37,922 nt of DNA from Rickettsiales bacterium (GCA_016735445.1 JAERRN010000076.1:1-37922); one strand, 5' to 3'. Shown: positions 1 to 10,175, counted from the first letter of the stretch. The notes: generated by a model from the letters alone, not told the origin. Numbers and translations are program-made.

Positions 1-84
1 TAAATATTATTTGATGGCAAATTATTATAAGTATAATAACCTTACAATGCCAGTTTTTGGCTATAGTAATATATGTAATATATA

Positions 85-405
85 AAAATTGTTTGGACTC
101 GGGGGGCAGAACCCGACGCCTCCACCAGAAAGATCTTGGGGGCGAATTAGGCTCGACAGGCAGGGATAGTATATTATTTTTACTGGGGAATGTTTTACCT
201 CGCGCGTTAGCGTAAACAAAATAAAAAGTAAATGGCACTATTGTTGCTAATAATGTAACGAAACTTGCTGATGCTGCTAAAGGTCTACGCGATGGAGTCG
301 TATCTGTGTTTCAAAACACAGTTACCTCTGCTGTTAGCTTAGCTGTAGCTTAGTTCAAGTGTTTTCATTAGGGTATGGATCTAGCCTTCTAATAGGTCGG
401 GGTTT
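85..405 (+). ncRNA. ssrA: Permuted two-piece transfer-messenger RNA (tmRNA); boundaries approximate
   Basis: Acceptor piece ends ...GGACTCGGGGGGCAGAACCCGACGCCTCCACCA (CCA at 125-127). Ten nt later the coding piece begins GGGGGCGAATTAGGCTCGACAGGCA (138 on), and GGGGGCG pairs with CGCCTCC. This order (3' acceptor half upstream of 5' half) is the alphaproteobacterial permuted arrangement. An open tag frame runs 246-353. Confidence 0.88.
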
Positions 406-436
406 AGGGTTTCCTGTCAACAGAAAACCCTATTTT
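406..436 (+). terminator. Rho-independent-type terminator after tmRNA
   Basis: AGGGTTTcCTGTcaACAGaAAACCCT hairpin followed by ATTTTAG. Confidence 0.65.
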
Positions 437-629
437 AGTAAAGTTAGTATAGTATATTAACAATTAAATTACTCACTACACTCTTAAGGTGTTAATTGCA
501 TTATAACATCTATTTAGCATGTATGCGCGTTTACAACGTTAAAGCAAAATAATCGCAACAATAAATTATTGTTACTTAATTTTTAAGGGTATACTGTATC
601 ATTTAAACTAGTTATAATTGGTTTTTTTT

Positions 630-706
630 GGGTCTGTAGCTCAGTTGGTTAGAGCAGGAGTCTCATAAACTCTTGGCCGGGGGTTCAAGTCCCTCCAGAC
701 CCACCA
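630..706 (+). tRNA. tRNA with CAU anticodon (tRNA-Ile2 more likely than elongator tRNA-Met), CCA encoded
   Basis: GGGTCTG...CAGACCC acceptor pairing, TAGCTCAGTTGGTTAGAGC D-arm, loop CTCATAA, GGTTCAAGTCC T-arm, ACCA end. The GCAGG..CTCATAA..CTTGG anticodon arm resembles Ile2-type tRNAs. Confidence 0.9.
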
Positions 707-1019
707 TTGCCAATTTGTTATAAAAACAGACGCAACAATATTAACACAATATTGTAATAAGGTAATATATAATTATATATTAAGTTTAGGGTTAAGCATT
801 GGCAATGCACACCCTTATTGTTAGCACCAGATATAATTAGTTAGTGTAAAAAATAAAAACACACAGCCATGCCGCAGTTAAAATAATAAAAACAACACAA
901 CCTTACCTTTATAATGGTAAAACAAAAATATAACCAAAACGCATAATACATAAAGCTTATATATTTAGTAACTAACTAGCAATTGTAGTTGTATAAATGA
1001 ACAATAAAATGTGTTATTG

Positions 1020-3455
1020 TTACTTCTTTAGCGTTGACTTCATAATATTTATTAGCGTTGCTTTAATCGCGTCAACGGTGTTGGCGGTGCTATTGTTATT
1101 TTTGTTAAAAAAACCTTTCTCCATTTTAACATTAATAATGCTATTCGGCGATATTTTTACACAACTGTTTTGTTTACTTGCTAAGTCAAGAAGTGCACTA
1201 ACGTTAATTAGGTTATTATTTGCAAACCAAATAGAGATAGTATAACCGCCAAGTTGTAGTTTTTTAATATTATACTTATAGCAAAAATCTCTTAGGGTAA
1301 TTATTTCTTCAATATTTTGTATTTTTATATTAATTTTACCAAAACGGTTTATCATCTCGTTATAAAAGCCCTCCAATTCATCTAAAGTTGCAATATTAGC
1401 AATTTTGCGGTACATTTGTATTCTAACCTGTAAAGACGATATATATTCTTCTGGTATATATATAGATCTGTCAATGTTAACCTCAGGAATATTTTTCGTT
1501 TCATTGCATAAAGAATTGCCTTTTTGTTGCCTAATGTCTTCGATAGCTCTATTTAGCAAGTCATAATACAAACCAACAGATATATGCTCAACTTTACCAG
1601 ATTGTTGTTTAGTAATTAAATTACCGCCCCCTCTTGTTTCTAAGTCAAGTTGTGCAATTTGAAACCCCGCACCAAACTCACTAAAGCTACGCATATGGTA
1701 TAAGCGGGACATTTTAGCTTTGTTTTGTAGGTCAATTTTTTCTATAAGCAAATAGCAGTTTCCTTGTTTGCTTCTTCTACCAACGCGACCCCTAATTTGA
1801 TGCAACTGTGACAAACCAAATAGGTTTGGCTTGTGTATAACCACAGTATTGCTGTAAGAGAAATCCATACCAGACGCAATGATTGTTGTTGCAACAATTA
1901 TATCGCACTCGTTTTTTTTAATTAAAAGGTTTGTGTCGTATATCTCTTTTGAGCTCATACCGCCATGTATTATAACAATGCGTTTGTTTGGTGTTATTTT
2001 ATCAATCTGGTGGTATAAATCTGCAATATATGCAATTTTTGGCGTTACAAAAAGAACCTGACCTTCCTCCTCGCATTCATGATTAATAAGCGATTTAATG
2101 ATGCTACTGTCAAACAGTATAATATTTGTTTTTGTTCCAATTCTATTATGTGGCGGGGTAGATATAACAGATATATCTTGTATACCAGAAACAGCCTTGT
2201 ATAATGTTCTTGGTATTGGCGTTGCAGATAGCGACAAATAATGCAAATTAGAGTATGACTCAAGTAGCAACTCTTTTTGCTCTACACCAAATAAATGCTC
2301 TTCATCGCACACAATCATGCCAAGGTTTTTATAAATAATTTTATTAGACAAAATAGAGCTAGTGCCAACAAGTATGTCTATTTTGCCATTTGCAACCTGA
2401 TTGATTATATCTTTTACTTGCGCTGTTTTTGTATTGCTACATAAAAAACCAACCGTAATACCAAAGCATTCTAAGCGATTTTTAATGCTTTCAAATTGCT
2501 GTTCCGCCAGCATTACGGTAGGGCATAAAAAAGTAACTTGAGAATACCCTAATTTAGCTATTTTCCCACATACCACTAAAAATATAGCTCGCATCGCAAC
2601 TTCTGTTTTGCCAAACCCAACATCGCCGCATATAATTCTATACATTGGCTTACCAGATTCAAGGTCGGTAAAAATATCAGATATCGCCTTAGACTGATCG
2701 GATGTTTCAACATATGTAAAAGAATTCTCTAGTTGTTCTAATAAATATGCCCGTTCAGCAACTTTGTATCTGGTAGCTTTTTCTAAGGTACGCTTGCCAG
2801 CAATATCTATTAATTTGTGAGCAATGCTGTCAATTTGTTTTTTTGCAGATTCTCTAAGTTTAACCCAAGATTGACCGCCAATTTTATCCAGCAATACATT
2901 ATCTGGGTTTTTAGAGTTATGGGCACATAAAGCATATATTTTTTCTACAGGGACATATATATTGCCGTTGCTATACTTTATTTTTAACAATTCGCAGGTT
3001 TGACCATGTATAGTTTTTATAACAGACTTTTCAAATATTCCAACACCATGTTCTATGTGTATAATAGGTTCTCCAAGTTTTAAATCGTTTAATGCGATCA
3101 TTAAATCTTGTTTATGTCCTTTATCTTTTTTATTATGCTTAAATTTACCATAATTTTGTATAGTAATAAGTTTGCTAGGTAAAAATATACACTGTTTAAT
3201 TTCAAACGAATTTTGCACGTGAAAGACACAAACCCATACCACTTTTGCTTTGCTAGCAAAAACTTGATCTGCAGAGTTAGCTATGTTGTACGGTACACTT
3301 TTGCTTTCTAAAAGCTTGCAAACCCACTGAATTGTTGCTGTATTTTTGCAACAAACTATAACCTTTTTATTAAACGAAATATTATCATTAATAAAGAGAA
3401 ATCTTTGCTCAAATGATACGGGGATAGATATATAATTAGGGACACCCTTAAACAT
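1020..3455 (-). CDS. mfd: Transcription-repair coupling factor Mfd, N-terminally shortened (811 aa)
   Basis: RID region GEPIIHIEHGVGIFEK, Walker A GDVGFGKTEVAMRA, DEEH box (CDEEHLFGVEQKE), RGRVGR motif, C-terminal TRCF (D7) domain; no UvrB-homology region at the N-terminus. Confidence 0.93.
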   Translation of the reverse strand: MFKGVPNYISIPVSFEQRFLFINDNISFNKKVIVCCKNTATIQWVCKLLESKSVPYNIANSADQVFASKAKVVWVCVFHVQNSFEIKQCIFLPSKLITIQNYGKFKHNKKDKGHKQDLMIALNDLKLGEPIIHIEHGVGIFEKSVIKTIHGQTCELLKIKYSNGNIYVPVEKIYALCAHNSKNPDNVLLDKIGGQSWVKLRESAKKQIDSIAHKLIDIAGKRTLEKATRYKVAERAYLLEQLENSFTYVETSDQSKAISDIFTDLESGKPMYRIICGDVGFGKTEVAMRAIFLVVCGKIAKLGYSQVTFLCPTVMLAEQQFESIKNRLECFGITVGFLCSNTKTAQVKDIINQVANGKIDILVGTSSILSNKIIYKNLGMIVCDEEHLFGVEQKELLLESYSNLHYLSLSATPIPRTLYKAVSGIQDISVISTPPHNRIGTKTNIILFDSSIIKSLINHECEEEGQVLFVTPKIAYIADLYHQIDKITPNKRIVIIHGGMSSKEIYDTNLLIKKNECDIIVATTIIASGMDFSYSNTVVIHKPNLFGLSQLHQIRGRVGRRSKQGNCYLLIEKIDLQNKAKMSRLYHMRSFSEFGAGFQIAQLDLETRGGGNLITKQQSGKVEHISVGLYYDLLNRAIEDIRQQKGNSLCNETKNIPEVNIDRSIYIPEEYISSLQVRIQMYRKIANIATLDELEGFYNEMINRFGKINIKIQNIEEIITLRDFCYKYNIKKLQLGGYTISIWFANNNLINVSALLDLASKQNSCVKISPNSIINVKMEKGFFNKNNNSTANTVDAIKATLINIMKSTLKK

Positions 3456-3572
3456 ATAGAAATATTTTGTAATTATCAGTTATTAATTGTTATCCTACTT
3501 TTGCACATAATACATGTGTAATTAATTGGTAAAATTACATAAAACATAGCGCAAAAAAACGTTGTTTTAATA

Positions 3573-4136
3573 CTATAAAATACCTGTTGAACCAAAACCA
3601 GACTCACCTCTATCAGTTTGATCTAGTTGGTCTGTGTATTCTATTTGCGCTACTATAATAGGGGCAACAACTATTTGCGAAACACGTAACCCTGCCGTAA
3701 TTGTAAATGGCTCTTTAGAGCTGTTAATTACCATAGAACCTATCTCGCCACGGTAGTCACTGTCTATTGTTGCGGGAGAATTAAGTATTGTAACGCCATT
3801 TTTCCACGATAAACCAGATCGTGCTCTAATTTGTATTTCAGTTCCTTTCTCTATAGACGCACAAATACCAGAAAACACCAAAGCTCTAGCGTTAGGGTTT
3901 AAGATATACTCTTTAATAAAAACAGGGTTTTCTTCACCTTCGGTATTAATTAAAGCTTTATCCTCATCTTGTCGTAAAAGCCATTTTCTGCTTTTTTCGC
4001 CTTGCTCCAGTATAGAGATAGATCTTAAATCTATCCCACTGCTACCGTTTGTCTCGTATTTTAACAATTTACCACCTTTGTATACCTTATTAGCAAACCC
4101 AGATGTAAACTGAATTTTCATTTTAGAGGAATGCAT
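3573..4136 (-). CDS. dut: Deoxyuridine 5'-triphosphate nucleotidohydrolase (dUTPase)
   Basis: Motifs SGIDLRS, RARSGLSWK, ATIDSDYRGEIG, RGESGFGSTG. A start at the internal Met of MKIQFTSG is also possible. Confidence 0.93.
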   Translation of the reverse strand: MHSSKMKIQFTSGFANKVYKGGKLLKYETNGSSGIDLRSISILEQGEKSRKWLLRQDEDKALINTEGEENPVFIKEYILNPNARALVFSGICASIEKGTEIQIRARSGLSWKNGVTILNSPATIDSDYRGEIGSMVINSSKEPFTITAGLRVSQIVVAPIIVAQIEYTDQLDQTDRGESGFGSTGIL

Positions 4137-4173
4137 ATGAGAAATATAAAATAATTACACAATAAAAATTCAT

Positions 4174-4249
4174 TGGTTGGGGAGGTAGGACTCGAACCTA
4201 CGCGTCACTGGATCAAAACCAATTGCCTTACCGACTTGGCTACTCCCCA
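4174..4249 (-). tRNA. tRNA-Gln (UUG), CCA encoded
   Basis: Reverse complement TGGGGAGTAGCCAAGTCGGTAAGGCAATTGGTTTTGATCCAGTGACGCGTAGGTTCGAGTCCTACCTCCCCAACCA; anticodon TTG. Confidence 0.95.
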
Positions 4250-4634
4250 CCGTAAAACTAGAAAATGATATCTTTTATGTAAAAAACAACTTTTTTATAA
4301 ATTTCTTACAAATTGTTGCCTGCGAATAAGTGCTTATTGTTTTGTTTATTAGCAATAAAGCAATATAAAATTATTCTTTACAGCAGTTACTAGAGCTATA
4401 ACAACTTATTAATTAACCTACAAAACAAACATACATTAACTGTAAAACGATATTGTTTAAGTAATATAAATAGTTTATCTAATAACGTTGTTTTGCATAT
4501 TGTAGTTAAATATATAGCGAGTATTAACGTAAGAGCCTTTAAAAGCACATAAAATATTTTATCTAAAAAGTAAAAAATTACCTATAATACTTTATGTGTA
4601 AAAACAAACTAGTTTAGTTGAATTATTAATTTAT

Positions 4635-5861
4635 ATGGTATACGCTACACATAGTTTACAGCTTAATAATAAAAAAATGCTAGATAGCTCCAAAAACAAA
4701 ATATTTCAAATATCTAAGATGTCAATATGGTGGTCGTCTATCGACAAAACTACCGTTGCGATAGTTGTTTGTTTAATGCTTTTTGGATGGGTAGAAATGT
4801 GTTCCGTTGGCTTAGCTATAGGCAAGAGAACATCAATTAACCCTATTGTATTTTGGGGCAAGCAAGCTTTGTTTATCGCTGTTGGCGTAACGGCGATGTT
4901 AACAATTAGCATGTTGTCAATTAACTCTTTCGCAAAGATTGCGGTGCCAATTTTTACCGTTTTATTAATATCTCTTATTGGTATTTTAATTTTTGGTGAC
5001 GCAACAAAAGGTTCGAAACGGTGGATTAAAATACTTGGTGTAAACGTGCAGCCTTCAGAGCTATTAAAGCCATTTTTTATTGTTATAAATGGTATTATTT
5101 TGGGCAATAACAAAATAAAGCCAAAAGGTGCATTGTTTATTTCAGCAGCTTTATTTTTTACTATAGCGGTATTATTATTTTTAGAACCAGATATTGGAAT
5201 GATGGTTGTGTATTTTGTTGCTTGGTGTACACAAACAGTTGTAGCAAACGTCCCGATGTTTATTTATCAGTTTTTAGTAATTGCTATTCCAATTTTTGGT
5301 GGTTTAACGTACTTTTCTTTACCGCATATTAGGTATAGGATTGATAGCTTTTTAACGGGAGATCAGCCGTATCAGGTAAAAAAGTCTTTATTGTCTATGG
5401 CAAACGGCGGTTTTTTTGGCAAAGGTTTTGGTGACGGGGATATAAAATACCAACTGCCAGATTCGCATTCTGATTATATATTTAGCGCAATAGGCGAAGA
5501 ATGGGGTTTAATTGTTTGTTTAATAATTTTATCTGTTTATTTTGTTTTTATTGTTAACTTAATTAAGCAAACAATGTGGGAGGAAAACGATAGCAGAAGA
5601 ATTATTGGTTTTGGGTTAATTGCTGTATTTTTTATTCATATCTTTATAAGTGTTGGCGTTGGTACAAATTTATTACCGCCAAAGGGTACAACTTTACCAT
5701 TTATAAGTTATGGCGGATCTTCAATTTTATCTGCTTGTATTAATATTGGTATTTTATTAATATTATCTAAATCTAGACAGGGTTTTAACGGTACTTTCGA
5801 AAAAATAAAGAAAAAAAACTTTTGGGATTTATTAATACGTCATAAAGGTAGAACATGGTAA
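4635..5861 (+). CDS. ftsW: Peptidoglycan glycosyltransferase / cell division protein FtsW
   Basis: SEDS family: KGSKRWIKILGVNVQPSELLKP, EPDIGMM, PDSHSDYIFSAIGEEWG, LPFISYGGSS; overlaps murG. Confidence 0.93.
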   Translation: MVYATHSLQLNNKKMLDSSKNKIFQISKMSIWWSSIDKTTVAIVVCLMLFGWVEMCSVGLAIGKRTSINPIVFWGKQALFIAVGVTAMLTISMLSINSFAKIAVPIFTVLLISLIGILIFGDATKGSKRWIKILGVNVQPSELLKPFFIVINGIILGNNKIKPKGALFISAALFFTIAVLLFLEPDIGMMVVYFVAWCTQTVVANVPMFIYQFLVIAIPIFGGLTYFSLPHIRYRIDSFLTGDQPYQVKKSLLSMANGGFFGKGFGDGDIKYQLPDSHSDYIFSAIGEEWGLIVCLIILSVYFVFIVNLIKQTMWEENDSRRIIGFGLIAVFFIHIFISVGVGTNLLPPKGTTLPFISYGGSSILSACINIGILLILSKSRQGFNGTFEKIKKKNFWDLLIRHKGRTW

Positions 5862-7081
5862 ATGATGGTAAAAACAAACAAATAGCAATTGCAGCAGGTG
5901 GAACTGGCGGGCATTTATTTCCTGCTCTTGCATTAGCGCAAATAATGTTGCAAAGTGGTTATAAAATTTTTTTTATTACAGATAAAAATTTCTTTAAATT
6001 TAAAGAACAATTTAATATTATTATTAATAATAAGAATTTTTCATTATATTGTTTAAAAATAAAAAGAAGAAACGGGACAATAGGTAGGTTTAAAATGGCT
6101 GTAGAGTCATTATTGGCAATATTTGCAGTGGCGCGTTATTGCGTAACTAATAAAATTAAAGGGGTAGTTGGGTTTGGTAGTTATGTCTCTTTACCGTCGG
6201 TTATAGGTGGCTTTTTGGTTGGAAAAAAAACTATCATACATGAGCAAAATAAGGTCTTAGGTTTGTCAAATAAAATATCGTCATGGTTTGTATCTGTTTG
6301 TGCGTGTGGTTTTCCAGAAACAAAAGGCTTTCATTGGTTAAATATAAAAAAAGCTGTATTTGTTGGTAACCCCGTTAGAGAAGAATTTACAAAACTACAC
6401 ACAATAAAGACAAACAACGAACGCCAGGGCAATTTTTACGAATCAGCATTAATGTTTAAAACGGTTAACTCTATTAATATATTAATAATTGGCGGCAGTC
6501 AAGGCGCTAGCGTGTTTAAAGACATCGTAAGCCCTGCTTTGTGCAAGCTACCTTTAAAAATTAGACGTAAATTAAAAGTTTACCAACAAGTTACAGAAGG
6601 TCAAAAAAACGAAGTTAAGCAATTGTTTGACAAATTTGGTATACGCTGCGTTGTTGAAACATTTTTTAATAACGTATCAGAGCTAATGAGTTCGGCACAT
6701 TTATTTATAGGACGCGCAGGGGCAAGTACAATTGCAGAAATCGAATGCATAGGTGTGCCAAGCGTGATTATCCCATACCCAGAAGCAGCAAATGACCACC
6801 AAACACAGAACGCTTTATTTTTACAGCAAAATGGCGGCGCTATTGTTATAAATCAAAACGGAGTTACAGTAAGAAAACTTTTAAAAACAATAGAAACTAT
6901 ACTTTCTTCAGAACAAGAATTATTAAGCATTAGCGAAAAGACCAAAAAACTTGCAGAGCCTTTTGCGGCAACTAAAATGGCAATTATAGTTGAAACAGTG
7001 ATATTTGGTCATTCCGCTCTTTTTGTTTCAAATTATAAAACAGGTATTATTAGTGATAGCGGGTTGAAGGTGCGACAATAG
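5855..7081 (+). CDS. murG: UDP-N-acetylglucosamine--LPS N-acetylglucosamine transferase
   Basis: AAGGTGGHLFPALALA, GFGSYVSLP, HEQNKVLGLSNK, IIGGSQGA, GRAGASTIAEI. Confidence 0.96.
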   Translation: MVNDGKNKQIAIAAGGTGGHLFPALALAQIMLQSGYKIFFITDKNFFKFKEQFNIIINNKNFSLYCLKIKRRNGTIGRFKMAVESLLAIFAVARYCVTNKIKGVVGFGSYVSLPSVIGGFLVGKKTIIHEQNKVLGLSNKISSWFVSVCACGFPETKGFHWLNIKKAVFVGNPVREEFTKLHTIKTNNERQGNFYESALMFKTVNSINILIIGGSQGASVFKDIVSPALCKLPLKIRRKLKVYQQVTEGQKNEVKQLFDKFGIRCVVETFFNNVSELMSSAHLFIGRAGASTIAEIECIGVPSVIIPYPEAANDHQTQNALFLQQNGGAIVINQNGVTVRKLLKTIETILSSEQELLSISEKTKKLAEPFAATKMAIIVETVIFGHSALFVSNYKTGIISDSGLKVRQ

Positions 7082-7103
7082 GGTAGAATTAAATTTACAC
7101 ATA

Positions 7104-7877
7104 ATGAGTAAAAGCGGTAAAGTGTCAAAAAACAACAAGTTAAATCCACCCACCTTAAAGCCGGTAGCGTTACGTAAGGTGGTTAACTCTACTAAGGGTC
7201 ATAATATTGGTCACAGAAAAAGAATGAAATCAAAATTCTTAGAGCAAGAAGATAGCTCTTTTTTAGATGTGGAATTACTTGAAGTATTGTTGTATCTTTT
7301 GTATCCAAGAAACGATGTTAAACAAACAGCGCATAAGTTAATTAAGCAGTACCATGATTTAAACGGTTTTATCTTAGCAACAAACAGTAAGCAAGATACG
7401 GATATAATGTTAAAAAACTTTGGGGAAAGCATTACTTTTTTATCTAAACTTAGCAGAGTAATTACAAAAAGGTCATTGGTTACTGGAGTGAGAAAAGAAA
7501 CGGTATTATCAAAATGGAGCGATTTGATGTCTTATTTAAAGTTAAAATTTGGTTACTTAGACAAGGAAAATTTTTCAGTTATCTACTTAGATTACGCATA
7601 TAAATTAATAGACATATGCGAGTTTGGCGTTGGAACCATTGACGAAAGTGTTGTTTATATTAGGGAAATTGTAAAGACTGGATTGATAAAAAATGCTAAA
7701 CATATAGTGTTATGTCATAATCATTTATCCGGCAGTGTAAAGCCTTCCCAAGCAGATATAGATATAACAAACCAAACTATCGTCGCCTGCAAATTAATAA
7801 ATATAGAGGTCTTGGATCACGTTATAGTTTCTAAAGGTAACCAGTTTAGCTTTAGCGAAAATGGGTTAATGAGGTAA
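7104..7877 (+). CDS. radC: RadC family JAB/MPN domain protein
   Basis: C-terminal HNHLSGSVKPSQADIDITNQ and LDHVIVS motifs; N-terminal RadC helical region. Confidence 0.93.
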   Translation: MSKSGKVSKNNKLNPPTLKPVALRKVVNSTKGHNIGHRKRMKSKFLEQEDSSFLDVELLEVLLYLLYPRNDVKQTAHKLIKQYHDLNGFILATNSKQDTDIMLKNFGESITFLSKLSRVITKRSLVTGVRKETVLSKWSDLMSYLKLKFGYLDKENFSVIYLDYAYKLIDICEFGVGTIDESVVYIREIVKTGLIKNAKHIVLCHNHLSGSVKPSQADIDITNQTIVACKLINIEVLDHVIVSKGNQFSFSENGLMR

Positions 7878-8098
7878 GACTAAACAGTTACCGCCTTGTG
7901 TAAGTATTGTACTTTAATTATGTAACACATGTCGCTTACATGGTGCACTTGTGCGTAATTTTTCTTTTATATTTTGGCAACTTGTTTACCTTTTAAAGCG
8001 CAACAACTGTATCGTATAAAATTTATACTTTATATTGCGTCAGTAAAGCAAATGGTAATAACTAATATGTGTAAATAAGACAGTTAGTATTTTGCAAA

Positions 8099-10123
8099 TT
8101 ATTGGTTTGGATTAAGCAATTGTTGCCGTTTTAGCAGCTTAACTTGCTCTCTTAAGTCTGTTGCTAATTCAAAATCTAGGCTATATGCGGCTTTTTTCAT
8201 TTTTTTCATCAAACTAGATATTTCTTTTTCTATATTTATAGTGCCACCTTTTTGTTTTTGCGTTAAGCCAACCTTTTTGTTTTTTGTAGATTTATTATTG
8301 CCAAATATAGTGTTAAACACAGTATCAGTTGGTTTTTCTATATTTTTAGGTTTTATATTGTGCTTCAAATTATACGCTGTTTGCACCTCTCTTCGTCTGT
8401 CAGTTTCTTCAAATGTATTTTTCATTGCTTTGGTTATTTTGTTAGCGTAAAATATAACCTTGCCAGCTGTATTTCTTGCAGCTCTCCCAACAATTTGTGT
8501 TAAAGAAGTCTGAGATCTTAAAAAACCTTCTTTGTCAGCGTCTGTAATTGCAACTAACCCGCATTCTGGTATATCTATACCCTCTCGTAGCAGGTTAATA
8601 CCAACAATCGCTTCTATTCTGCCATCTCTTAGCATTTGTATGATCTTAATTCTTTCAAGTGTTTCGGTGCTAGAGTGCATATACATAGATTTTATACCTA
8701 TTTCTTCAAGATAAGCGTGCGTTTTTTCGGCCATTTTTTTTGTTAGCACTATAACTATAGATCTAAGGTTATTTTCGGTCATTTTTTTTATTTCATTCAC
8801 TAAGTCGTCAAAGTGATTTTCTAGCGGACGAACTTCGCATTGCGGGTCAACTAAACCAGTTGGTCTAATAATTTGCTCCACAACTTCCCCGTTTGTTATA
8901 GATAATTCATCTTTGCCAGGTGTTGCAGATACGTAAATTGTCTGTCCTCTTATTTTATTCCATTCTTCAAACTGTAGCGGTCTGTTGTCTAATGCAGAAG
9001 GTAAGCGAAATCCATGTTCTATTAATTTTGTTTTTCTACTTTTATCACCTGCAAACATTCCTCTAATTTGTGGTAGTGTTGCGTGGCTTTCGTCAGCAAA
9101 TAATATTAAATTTTCTGGCAAGTAGCTAAATAATGTATGTGGAGGATCTCCTTTATTTCTGCCGTCAATATGGATAGAGTAATTCTCTATTCCTTTTAAA
9201 TGACCAATTTCAAGCATCATTTCAATATCGTATCTAGTGCGCTGTTCCAATCTTTGAGCCTCAAGGTTTTTGCCAATGCTGTGAAAAAAGTCTACCCTTT
9301 CTTTTAATTCTTCTAAAATTGTTTTGGTTGCATTTTTTAATATGTGATGAGGCGTTGCGTGATGACTAGAGGGGTATATTGTAACCTTTCTTGCTGTTTC
9401 AACCACAGCGCCAGTTAGTGGGTCGAATTCTTGTATTTCTTCTATTTGGTCATAATTAAATAATATCCTAATCGCTGTATCTTCAGAATATGGCGGGTAT
9501 ATCTCGACAGATTCACCAAGCACCCTAAATTGACCATTGTCAAAATCAATATCGCTTCTTTTATAGTCTAATTGTGTTAATTTTCTTAGCAATATATCTT
9601 GCGGGAAAGCTTTTCCAGTTTCTATGGTGATGTTCATTTTTTCGTAGTACATTGGCGAACCAATACCGTAAATACTAGAGACGGAAGTAACAATAATAAC
9701 GTCTTTTCTTTCCATTAACGACCTAGTTGTAGAATGTCTTAGTATTTCTATTTGCTTATTTATTAAAGAAGATTTTTCAATATACGTGTCGGTCTTTGCG
9801 TTATACGCTTCTGGTTGGTAGTAATCGTAGTAAGAAACAAAATACTCAACAGCGTTATTGGGAAATAGTTGTTTCATTTCGTTAAAAAGTTGTGCAGCAA
9901 GTATTTTGTTATGCACCATAATTAAAGCGGGTCTTTGTGTTTTTAATATAACATTTGCCATTGTAAAGGTTTTACCACTTCCAGTAACGCCAAGCAAAAT
10001 TTGGTCTCTTTTGTTTTCTTGTAAACCTTCAATTAAAGCTTTTATAGCTTTAATTTGGTCACCCGCTGGTTTAACGGGGGAAACTAATTCAAAGGGTTTG
10101 CTTTGAGAAAAAACACTGCTCAC
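8099..10123 (-). CDS. uvrB: UvrABC system protein B
   Basis: GVTGSGKTFTMANV, YFVSYYDYYQPEAY, GINLLREGIDIPE, QIVGRAARN, C-terminal UVR motif. Confidence 0.97.
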   Translation of the reverse strand: MSSVFSQSKPFELVSPVKPAGDQIKAIKALIEGLQENKRDQILLGVTGSGKTFTMANVILKTQRPALIMVHNKILAAQLFNEMKQLFPNNAVEYFVSYYDYYQPEAYNAKTDTYIEKSSLINKQIEILRHSTTRSLMERKDVIIVTSVSSIYGIGSPMYYEKMNITIETGKAFPQDILLRKLTQLDYKRSDIDFDNGQFRVLGESVEIYPPYSEDTAIRILFNYDQIEEIQEFDPLTGAVVETARKVTIYPSSHHATPHHILKNATKTILEELKERVDFFHSIGKNLEAQRLEQRTRYDIEMMLEIGHLKGIENYSIHIDGRNKGDPPHTLFSYLPENLILFADESHATLPQIRGMFAGDKSRKTKLIEHGFRLPSALDNRPLQFEEWNKIRGQTIYVSATPGKDELSITNGEVVEQIIRPTGLVDPQCEVRPLENHFDDLVNEIKKMTENNLRSIVIVLTKKMAEKTHAYLEEIGIKSMYMHSSTETLERIKIIQMLRDGRIEAIVGINLLREGIDIPECGLVAITDADKEGFLRSQTSLTQIVGRAARNTAGKVIFYANKITKAMKNTFEETDRRREVQTAYNLKHNIKPKNIEKPTDTVFNTIFGNNKSTKNKKVGLTQKQKGGTINIEKEISSLMKKMKKAAYSLDFELATDLREQVKLLKRQQLLNPNQ

Positions 10124-10175
10124 CGTTGTTGTTGGTTAAAATAGTAATATTAGGCAAAATGCATAGTAAAATAAA

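Noticed and set aside
997-1245. 82-aa + strand ORF MNNKMCYCYFFSVDFIIFIS...
   Set aside because: Largely antisense to the confident mfd coding region; composition reflects the complementary strand.
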